Origin: Streptomyces sp. 11x1
Lineage (GTDB): Bacteria > Actinomycetota > Actinomycetes > Streptomycetales > Streptomycetaceae
DNA length: 64,000 bases
Direction: 5' to 3'
Assembly (NCBI RefSeq): GCF_032598905.1
Contig: NZ_CP122458.1
Span: 7,279,001-7,343,000 of the forward strand
Position 1 is the first letter of the stretch. Each line of letters begins with the position of its first letter. Positions 57,943-64,000 of the stretch are shown here, piece by piece. The translations under genes and the position numbers were made by a program. The notes under the pieces were generated by a model. It had not been told where the DNA came from and did not search any database. It worked only from the letters and a program-made list of their open reading frames with translations.

Positions 57943-58650
57943 TCAGAAGGGGCTCGGGGGCGACCCGGTCCCGCGTACGTGGGCGACCTTCGCGGCGGCG
58001 GTGTCGGGGGCGACTCCGGCGGCGATCAGGGCGGCGGTGGCGGCGCCGGTGCCGTCGTCGGACCAGATGCCGCGGCTCACGCAGTCGAGCAGGGTCAGCA
58101 GCTGGGACTCGACGGCTCGGCCGAGCGGGGCGGGCGGGACGGTCGTCTGGAACACGCCCTGTCGACCGCCGTGGGTGAGGACCGCCGTGATCAAGTCGCG
58201 GGCGGGGGCCAGCAGTTCGTCGGCGCGGGCGGGGAGGAGGTCGTGGCCGCGGGCCAGCCGGATGAGGGTGCGGTAGCGGTCGCCGACGGGCCACATCGTG
58301 AGGACGCATCGCGCGAGGTCGGCGGCGGCGTCGGCGGTCGCCGCGGAGGTGCCCGTGACCGCGAGCCGGATCGCCTCCGCGGCCTCGGAGGCCAGGCCCT
58401 CCACGAGCGCGGCGCGGCCGGCGAAGTGGACGTACACGGTGCGTCGGGCCACACCGGCGGCAGCGGCGATGTCCTCCAGGCGGCTGTCGGGGTCGCGGGC
58501 CAGTTCACGCCGGGCGGCCTCAAGGATCCGGGCGCGGGTGGCGCGCGCGTCACGGCGCTGAGCGGCGGGAGCCCGGGCCGGGGCGTGAGCACGGGGGTGT
58601 ATCGGTACCGATGCCGGTACCGATGGCGGCGGTGCTGGGCGGGTGGTCAC
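57943..58650 (-). CDS. TetR-family transcriptional repressor next to an MFS exporter
   Basis: 235 residues. TetR N-terminal HTH: RATRARILEAARRELARDPD, SRLEDIAAAAGVARRTVYVH (about 40-85), then an all-helical ligand domain with MWPVGDRYRTLIRLARGHDL. GTG 58650 is chosen because GAGGT lies about seven bases upstream; it includes a Pro/Ala-rich N-terminal extension of about 35 residues. GTG 58689 is an alternative, and the HTH itself begins later. It is divergent from the DHA2-type exporter with an operator-like palindrome between them, so it very likely represses that gene and itself. Confidence 0.85.
   Translation of the reverse strand: MTTRPAPPPSVPASVPIHPRAHAPARAPAAQRRDARATRARILEAARRELARDPDSRLEDIAAAAGVARRTVYVHFAGRAALVEGLASEAAEAIRLAVTGTSAATADAAADLARCVLTMWPVGDRYRTLIRLARGHDLLPARADELLAPARDLITAVLTHGGRQGVFQTTVPPAPLGRAVESQLLTLLDCVSRGIWSDDGTGAATAALIAAGVAPDTAAAKVAHVRGTGSPPSPF
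58601..58625. repeat. Tandem GGTACC-centred repeats in the tetR 5' region
   Basis: ATCGGTACCGAT (58601-58612) is a perfect 12-bp palindrome, and its right part recurs at once (CGGTACCGATG at 58603-58613 and 58615-58625, 12-bp period). They fall within the first codons of the assumed tetR start, so either they are coding by accident or the true start is further in. Confidence 0.6.
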
Positions 58651-58710
58651 AGCGGTACCTCGGGAGCGGGTGGGAGGAGGGGGCGACACAATATTTGCAC
58701 ATCGGCGGGC

Positions 58711-58726
58711 AACAAACTAGTCTGCA
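58711..58726. promoter_or_regulatory. Candidate TetR operator between tetR and the MFS gene
   Basis: CAAACTAGTCTG (58713-58724) is a 12-bp palindrome with one mismatch per half, of the type bound by TetR regulators of exporters. A TGCACATCG direct repeat (58696-58704 and 58723-58731) surrounds it. The region is AT-rich and lies 57 bp before the MFS start. Confidence 0.5.
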
Positions 58727-58783
58727 CATCGATGAGCAATTAAGGTCCTTCCGCTCGTCGTCCCGTCCTCTTAGGAGCTTCCG

Positions 58784-60409
58784 ATGCCCTTCCTCGCGAA
58801 CACCCCCGTGGAGCGGATGACCGGTCCGTACACACGCCGCTGGTGGGCGCTGCTCGTGCTGTGCCTGAGCCTGCTGATCGTGGTGATGGCGAACACGTCG
58901 CTGATCGTCGCCGCCCCCGACATGACCACCGACCTGGGCCTGAGCAGCAGCGATCTGCAGTGGGTCGTCGACGGCTACACCGTCCCGTATGCGGCGCTGA
59001 TGCTGGTGCTGGGCTCGATCGGCGACAAGTACAGCCGGCGCGGCGCGCTGGTCCTGGGGCTGCTGATCTTCGCGGGTGGTTCGGTGATGGGGAGCATGGT
59101 CGACGAGACCTCGCTGGTCATCGCGGCCCGCGCGATCATGGGCGTAGGTGCCGCGGTGGTGATGCCGGCCACGCTGTCCCTGCTGGTCGCGACCTTCCCC
59201 CGGAGCGAGCGCGTCAAGGCCATCACCGCCTGGACCGCGACCTCCGGCCTGGCGATAGCCGTCGGACCGCTGGTCGCCGGCTGGCTGCTGGAGGACCACG
59301 CCTGGGGCTCGACCTTCCTGATCAACGTGCCGATCGCCGTCGTCGCCGTCGTCGGCGCGCTCGCCCTGGTGCCGCCGTCGAAGGCGGAGGGCATGGGCCG
59401 GATCGACTACGTCGGTGGTCTCCTGTCGATCGTCTCCGTCGGTTCCCTGGTCTACGCGGCCATCGAGGGCCCGCACTTCGGCTGGGGCGCCGGCCCCGTC
59501 ACCGCGGCCGTGGTCGCCGGTGTCGGCCTGGCCGCGTTCGTCGCCTGGGAGCTGCGGCACCCGCACCCGATGCTGGACGTCCGCAAGTTCACGCTGCGGC
59601 CCTTCAGCGGCTCGATGCTCGCGGTGCTGTTCTTCTTCTTCGGTACGTTCGGCGCGATCTACTACTCGACCCAATTCCTGCAGTTCGTCCTCGGCTACGA
59701 CGCGCTCGCGACGGGTGTACGGCTGCTGCCGCTGGCCGGGGCGGTGTTCCTCGGGGCCATGGTGACCGGGAGGCTGACCCCGAGGCTGGGCGTGAAGGCG
59801 ATGGTCGTGACCGGCATGGTCATCGGCACGGCGGGGGTGTTCCTGCTGACCCAGATCGACAAGGGTTCGACGTACGGCGACTTCCTGGCGCCGATGATGA
59901 TGCTGGGTTTCGCGATCGGGCTGAGCGTCTCCCCGGCGACCGACACGATCATGGACTCCTTCCCCGAGTCCGAGCTGGGGGTCGGCGGCGGTGCCAACGA
60001 CACCGCGCTGGAGCTCGGCGGTGCGCTCGGTATCGCGGTGCTTGGCTCGATGCTGGGCACGGCCTACCGGGACGAGCTGACCGACCTGGTCGGCAACCGG
60101 CTCCCGGCCGAGACGATGGAGACGGCCAAGGACTCGGTGGGTGGTGGCCTGGCCGTCGCCGAGCGCATCGCCCAGGAACCGTCCGTGGGTCCTCAGCAGG
60201 CCCAGGCCCTCGTGGACGCCGTCCACCAGGCGTTCGCCCACGGCGTCGCCCAGACCAGTCTCGTCGGCGGCATCATCATGGCCGCCGGAACGCTGATCGT
60301 CCTCGCGGTCCTGCCTGGCCGGTGGGGGTTCGCCAAGAAGGACGCCGAGCCGGCCGAGCGCGAGGCCGGGACGGCGAGCGTACGGGAGCGCGCCGGGTCG
60401 ACCCACTAG
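58784..60409 (+). CDS. DHA2-type MFS multidrug exporter (14 helices)
   Basis: 541 residues. The count of hydrophobic segments fits the 14-helix drug:proton antiporter group. Motif A is GSIGDKYSRRGALVLGLLIF (about 72-91), the N-terminal region shows LQWVVDGYTVPYAALMLVLG, and the antiporter motif C is SGLAIAVGPLVAGWLL in helix 5. The last 80 residues are soluble and acidic/basic mixed. It probably exports toxic or signalling compounds; the substrate is unknown. ATG 58784 has TAGGAG upstream at eight bases. Repression by the adjacent TetR protein is expected. Confidence 0.88.
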   Translation: MPFLANTPVERMTGPYTRRWWALLVLCLSLLIVVMANTSLIVAAPDMTTDLGLSSSDLQWVVDGYTVPYAALMLVLGSIGDKYSRRGALVLGLLIFAGGSVMGSMVDETSLVIAARAIMGVGAAVVMPATLSLLVATFPRSERVKAITAWTATSGLAIAVGPLVAGWLLEDHAWGSTFLINVPIAVVAVVGALALVPPSKAEGMGRIDYVGGLLSIVSVGSLVYAAIEGPHFGWGAGPVTAAVVAGVGLAAFVAWELRHPHPMLDVRKFTLRPFSGSMLAVLFFFFGTFGAIYYSTQFLQFVLGYDALATGVRLLPLAGAVFLGAMVTGRLTPRLGVKAMVVTGMVIGTAGVFLLTQIDKGSTYGDFLAPMMMLGFAIGLSVSPATDTIMDSFPESELGVGGGANDTALELGGALGIAVLGSMLGTAYRDELTDLVGNRLPAETMETAKDSVGGGLAVAERIAQEPSVGPQQAQALVDAVHQAFAHGVAQTSLVGGIIMAAGTLIVLAVLPGRWGFAKKDAEPAEREAGTASVRERAGSTH

Positions 60410-60523
60410 GCGTCTCGCTCACGGCCGTTGCCGAGCTGTCCGGGCGGCGGTACCCGAAGCGGGTGTGGGGTCGGGAGGGGCGCGGCTTTCGCAAGGGGCG
60501 CGCGGGGCCGACCGGGGCACCCG

Positions 60524-60797
60524 TCACGGCGCGGGTGTGAGCCCCAAGTTCTCGGCCGACCGGCGGAGGGCCTCGACCACGGCCGAGGTCCGGGGCCGCG
60601 GGCCGGAGGGGGACGCGGGCCGGACGGCGGCGATGCGGCGGTGGCCCGCAACCGGGACCATGGGCAGGGCCACGGTCGCGGGAGGGGCGTCGGTGAGGGC
60701 GAGGGTGGGGAGCACGGCCGCGCCGAGGCCCGCCCGCACCAGGGCCAGCGAGGTCGGGAACTCCAGGGCGGTGTGGGCGTGGCGCGGAGTGACCTCG
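60524..60797 (-). pseudogene. C-terminal remnant of a LysR regulator
   Basis: The minus strand from about 60797 to the stop at 60524 reads HTALEFPTSLALVRAGLGAA, VLPTLALTDAPPATVALPMV and ends AVVEALRRSAENLGLTPAP, the usual end of a LysR substrate-binding domain. Everything before is absent and is replaced directly by the cyclase fragment on the other strand, so a deletion joins the two. Confidence 0.65.
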
Positions 60798-61090
60798 GGA
60801 TGGACACCCTCAACATCGACGACACCGACGACGGCACCCGCCCCGCTCACACCGGCCTCCTCGCCGCCGGCGTCCCCGTCGTCGAACACCTGCGGGGCCC
60901 GGAGCAGCTGCCCCCGCAGGGCTTCCGTTTCCACGCCGCGCCCCCGGCGGTCGAGGGCATGGGTACCTTCCCGGTACGCGCGTACGCACTCCTCGACGAG
61001 CAGGCGGAGAGCGGGCGAAGTCGATCTGGGCGAAGTCGACCTGGGCGAACAAAGCCGATGTCCCCAACCCCAGGGCTCTGTCTAGGCTGA
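60796..61090 (+). pseudogene. C-terminal remnant of a cyclase/kynurenine-formamidase-like protein
   Basis: The plus strand begins at the same point where the LysR fragment ends: VDTLNIDDT-like GMDTLNIDDTDDGTRPAHTG, LLAAGVPVVEHLRGPEQLPP and FRFHAAPPAVEGMGTFPVRA are the conserved C-terminal blocks of the metal-dependent cyclase family. After AYALLDEQ the sequence becomes a short tandem repeat (about 61016-61045) and stops at 61090. The metal-binding N-terminal half is missing. Confidence 0.6.
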
Positions 61091-61094
61091 CCCC

Positions 61095-61556
61095 GTGACC
61101 GACCTCGACATCAAGCGCGTGGACGGTGCGGCCGGGGACGAGGAACTCGAAGCCTGGCGGCACGTGCACAACACGATCATCCCGGCCCATCTCCTCTCCC
61201 TCGACGACGTCCGCGAGCGCGCCGTACGCAACCACCTCGAACTCGCGTACGTCGACAGCGTCCTCGTCGGCAACTCCACCGTCCGTCCGCCCGAGGGGGA
61301 CGGCGCCACGGCCACGGTGATCGCGCGCGTGCTCGCCGAACACCGGCGCCGGGGGTTCGGCGAGCAGCTGTACGGGCGGGCCGTGCGGCGGGCGCGGGAA
61401 CTGGGCGCGCGGGCGATCGAGACCTGCGTCCTGGCATCGAACGAGGACGGCCTGCGGTTCGCGCTCGACCACGGTTTCGTGGAGACCGAGCGCTATCTGC
61501 TGGACGGCGACACGATCCCGTGGATCGACCTCAGGCTCGACGCCGCCCTCGGCTAG
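61095..61556 (+). CDS. GNAT-family N-acetyltransferase
   Basis: 153 residues. One GNAT domain; the acetyl-CoA motif A is ATVIARVLAEHRRRGFGEQL (R-R-x-G-F-G pyrophosphate loop, about 76-95), followed by the helix with GARAIETCVLASNEDGLRFA and the final strand VETERYLL. The N-terminus carries EEELEAWRHVHNTIIPAHLL. Substrate unknown. GTG 61095 is used with a weak AGG upstream. It starts five bases after the broken cyclase frame and converges on the flavoenzyme gene with an 18-bp gap. Confidence 0.82.
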   Translation: MTDLDIKRVDGAAGDEELEAWRHVHNTIIPAHLLSLDDVRERAVRNHLELAYVDSVLVGNSTVRPPEGDGATATVIARVLAEHRRRGFGEQLYGRAVRRARELGARAIETCVLASNEDGLRFALDHGFVETERYLLDGDTIPWIDLRLDAALG

Positions 61557-61574
61557 GCCCTGTCGTGTGCGCGG

Positions 61575-63374
61575 CTACAGCTTCCCGGCGATGTCCAGCG
61601 CGGCCACGTAGCCGAAGGTCATCGCCGGCCCGATCGTCGACCCGGCGCCCGCGTAACTGCGGCCCATCACGGCCGCGCTGGCGTTGCCCGCCGCGTAGAG
61701 GCCGGCGATCACCGTGCCGTCCGGGCGCAGAACACGGGCGCGGGCGTCGGTGAGCAGTCCGCCCTTGGTGCCGAGGTCGCCCGGGACGATGCGCAGGGCG
61801 TAGTAGGGCGGCAACCACAGAGGTGCCAGGCAGGAGTTGGGGCGCACGGACGGGTCCGTGTAGTAGTGGTCGTACACGCTGTCGCCGCGCCCGAAGTCCG
61901 TGTCGTCCCCTTGCCGGGCAAGGGAGTTGAAGCGGTCGACGGTGGAGCGGAGGGCGGCGGCCGGTACGCCGATCGCGCCGGCCAGCGCGTCGAGCGTCCA
62001 CGCCTTGTGGACGGCCCCGGCGTCGTACCACTCGCCGGGGAACGGGAAGGTCGGCGCGATGTCCTTGAACAGGTACCGGTTGCGGTAGTTCTGGTCGACG
62101 ATCAGCCAGGCCGGGATGTGGGAGGCGGACGAGGTGTCCTTCTCGTACATCGTGTGGACGACATCGCTGTACGGGCCCGCCTCGTTGACGAACCGCGCAC
62201 CGGACCCGTTGACCAACAGCCCGCCGGGCAGCGTGCGTTCGGCGAGACAGAACCACGCCTGGCCCGGAGTGTCGACGGCCGGTCCCCACCAGGCGTCGTC
62301 CATCAGCGCGACCTCGGCACCGGCGCGCTGACCGGCCCGTATCCCGTCGCCGGTGTTCTCCTTGGCCCCCACCGTCCACTGTGTCCCGACGGGTTGCTCC
62401 TGGTACTGCGCCCGCATGGCCGCGTTGTGCTCGAAGCCGCCGGAGCCGACGATGACGCCGCGGCGGGCGCGGACGAGCCCGGGGGAGCCGTTCCTGCTGA
62501 CGACCACTCCCTTCACGGCCCCGCTCTCCGTGTACAGGTCGGTCAGCGGGGTGTCGAGCCACACGGGGACGCCGGCGCCGAGCAGCCCGGCCCGCAGCCC
62601 GCCCGCCAGCGCCTGCCCCATGGTGAGCGGCTTCTGCCCGAGCAGGGCGGCCTTCGTGCCCCGGGCGAGGCACTCGGTGGCGACGGCCAGCCCCTTCGCG
62701 CTCACGGCGGTCAGCGCCAGCCACTTGTAGTCGGCGCTGAACACCACCATTCCGGCGGGGGTGGCCAGATAGGCGGGATTCAGCCGCGCCAGCTCGGCCC
62801 CCAGCAGATTGCCGTCGAACTGGTCCGGTTCGATGGACCGCCCGTTCGGCAGCCCGCCCGGCAGCTCGGGGTAGTAGTCGCTGTACCCCTCCATCCAGCG
62901 GAACCTCAGCGGGCTGTTCGCCATGACGAACGACAGCATCGCGGGCCCGTGGTCGAGGAACGCCTTCTGCCGGTCGGCGGGCACGTCGTCCCCGACGACG
63001 GCCGCGAGGTACTGCGCCGCCTTGGCCGGGGTGTCCGGCACCCCCGCCGCCTTGATCACGCTGTTGTTCGGCAGCCAGATCCCGGCGCCCGAGCGCGCCG
63101 CCGAGCCGCCGAACGTCGGCGCCTTCTCCACGACGACACAACTCAGCCCCTGCTTCGCCGCCGTGAGCGCGGCGGTCATCCCGGCCGCGCCGGAACCGAC
63201 GACGACCACGTCGTAGGTGCCGAGCAGGGGCGGTGCGGCGGCGACGGCGGTCCCCGCGAGCCCACCGCCCGCGGCGAGCGCGGCCCCCGCGCCCGCGGCC
63301 GTCCCCAGCACCCGCCGCCGACTCGGGCCCGCCTCGGCCCCCGTTCGTCTCTCAGGATCCGCGCTCATGGACAT
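61575..63374 (-). CDS. FAD-dependent dehydrogenase, 3-ketosteroid-delta1-dehydrogenase-like
   Basis: 599 residues. A twin-arginine signal (PSRRRVLGTAAGAGAALAAG) precedes the flavoprotein fold: FAD-binding motif DVVVVGSGAAGMTAALTAAK (about 55-75), glutamate of VVVEKAPTFGGSAARSGAG, and the C-terminal dinucleotide motif GLYAAGNASAAVMGRSYAGA followed by GSTIGPAMTFGYVAALDIA, both typical of KstD/fumarate reductase relatives. KstD enzymes introduce the 1,2 double bond in ring A of steroids; the exact substrate here is unproven, and the Tat signal is unusual for KstD. ATG 63374 has GGAG eight bases upstream; ATG 63368 is equivalent. It converges on the GNAT gene. Confidence 0.83.
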   Translation of the reverse strand: MSMSADPERRTGAEAGPSRRRVLGTAAGAGAALAAGGGLAGTAVAAAPPLLGTYDVVVVGSGAAGMTAALTAAKQGLSCVVVEKAPTFGGSAARSGAGIWLPNNSVIKAAGVPDTPAKAAQYLAAVVGDDVPADRQKAFLDHGPAMLSFVMANSPLRFRWMEGYSDYYPELPGGLPNGRSIEPDQFDGNLLGAELARLNPAYLATPAGMVVFSADYKWLALTAVSAKGLAVATECLARGTKAALLGQKPLTMGQALAGGLRAGLLGAGVPVWLDTPLTDLYTESGAVKGVVVSRNGSPGLVRARRGVIVGSGGFEHNAAMRAQYQEQPVGTQWTVGAKENTGDGIRAGQRAGAEVALMDDAWWGPAVDTPGQAWFCLAERTLPGGLLVNGSGARFVNEAGPYSDVVHTMYEKDTSSASHIPAWLIVDQNYRNRYLFKDIAPTFPFPGEWYDAGAVHKAWTLDALAGAIGVPAAALRSTVDRFNSLARQGDDTDFGRGDSVYDHYYTDPSVRPNSCLAPLWLPPYYALRIVPGDLGTKGGLLTDARARVLRPDGTVIAGLYAAGNASAAVMGRSYAGAGSTIGPAMTFGYVAALDIAGKL

Positions 63375-63656
63375 GCGGGACGCTCCAGCCTCGCGAAGGG
63401 ACGGGTGGCGGTGCTGATCCCCCGGCGGCAACGCTCCCGTAAGCCCCGGGCTGTGTGCGGAGCCTCGAATCTGACGTGAAGGCATGGTGAAGTCAAGACA
63501 CGCGTCGGGCATGGTGCTTGTGGGGTGCGAGCCGCAGGCACGCGTGCCCGTCCCCGGGGGAGAGGAGCGCCGGCGCGGTTCGTTTCGTGGGGTGGGCGGC
63601 CGGGAAATCTTCCGGCAGCGTGTTCTCGGCCCACGGGCCGAGGGAGGGGGAGCGCT

Positions 63657-64000
63657 GTGTATGACCTGGCACGGGCACCGACCCATGTCCGGGCGCCCGA
63701 CGGGCGGTTGCTGAGGGTCGAGACTTCGGGGGATCCGGCCGGGCGGCCCGTCTTCCTGTTCCACGGCATGCCCGGCAGCCGGGTCGGCCCCCGGCCGCGG
63801 CCGATGTTCCTCTACCAGCGGGGCACCCGGCTCATCAGCTACGACCGCCCGGGGTACGGGGGATCCGACCGCAGACCCGGCCGCCGGGTCGTCGACGCCG
63901 TCGAGGACGTGACCGTCGTCGCCGACGCGCTGGGCGTGGACCGCTTCGCCGTGGTGGGCCGCTCCGGCGGCGCCCCGCACGCCCTGGCCTGCGCGGCACT
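63657..64000 (+). CDS. Alpha/beta hydrolase, 3' part outside window
   Basis: First 114 residues of an alpha/beta hydrolase. The oxyanion strand-loop is FLFHGMPGSR (HG-x-P-G-S), followed by SYDRPGYGGSDRRPG and the nucleophile elbow VVGRSGGAPHAL with Ser in G-R-S-G-G. The rest, with the acid and His of the triad, is beyond the window. GTG 63657 has a long purine-rich AGGGAGGGGGAG upstream. The 280 bp between it and the flavoenzyme start contain no other gene. Confidence 0.85.
   Translation, partial: MYDLARAPTHVRAPDGRLLRVETSGDPAGRPVFLFHGMPGSRVGPRPRPMFLYQRGTRLISYDRPGYGGSDRRPGRRVVDAVEDVTVVADALGVDRFAVVGRSGGAPHALACAA

Overview
The window is high-GC DNA (mostly C or G at third codon positions, many GTG starts, GGAGG-type ribosome binding sites, Tat signal peptides, AbfB- and CBM32-bearing secreted glycosidases, class F sortase). 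It fits a Streptomyces or close relative. All assignments come from reading the sequence; no search was run.

Layout. 1-1.0 kb: 3' end of an aspartase gene with a strong terminator. 2.0-20.8 kb: an exopolysaccharide (EPS) locus in four transcription groups. A Wzc-like tyrosine kinase and GDP-fucose synthase run leftward. GDP-mannose dehydratase, a decayed methyltransferase, a methyltransferase-like protein, a Wzy-like polymerase and a Wzx-like flippase run rightward. UDP-xylose synthase, a WecG-type and two other glycosyltransferases, a methyltransferase and an APH-fold kinase run leftward. The priming sugar transferase, a surface protein and a DUF4012 membrane protein run rightward, and a Wzb-like phosphatase closes the locus. 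Together these could make GDP-fucose and UDP-xylose, prime, extend, decorate, flip and polymerise a repeat unit, with a kinase/phosphatase pair for control.

21.1-52.2 kb: an accessory segment bracketed by two diverged direct repeats of about 105 bp, each beginning in the 3' end of a tRNA gene. It holds a class F sortase with a candidate substrate, wrecks of several insertion sequences, three secreted GH43-AbfB enzymes, a DoxX/cupin/LysR group, a toxin-antitoxin pair and a MerR regulator. It ends with a polysaccharide-utilisation locus: GH30, intracellular GH32, GH3, a sugar ABC importer and a LacI regulator, divergent from a secreted levanase whose promoter carries two tandem palindromic operators. 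The secreted enzymes would release sugars, the importer take up oligosaccharides, and the GH32/GH3 enzymes finish them in the cytoplasm.

52.2-64 kb: an integrase remnant, two MFS exporters (one paired with a TetR regulator and a likely operator), small genes, and a belt of at least five broken genes (S8 peptidase, NmrA-like, TetR, LysR, cyclase), then a GNAT acetyltransferase, a KstD-like flavoenzyme and the start of an alpha/beta hydrolase. The density of wrecks suggests a chromosome arm or island region undergoing decay.
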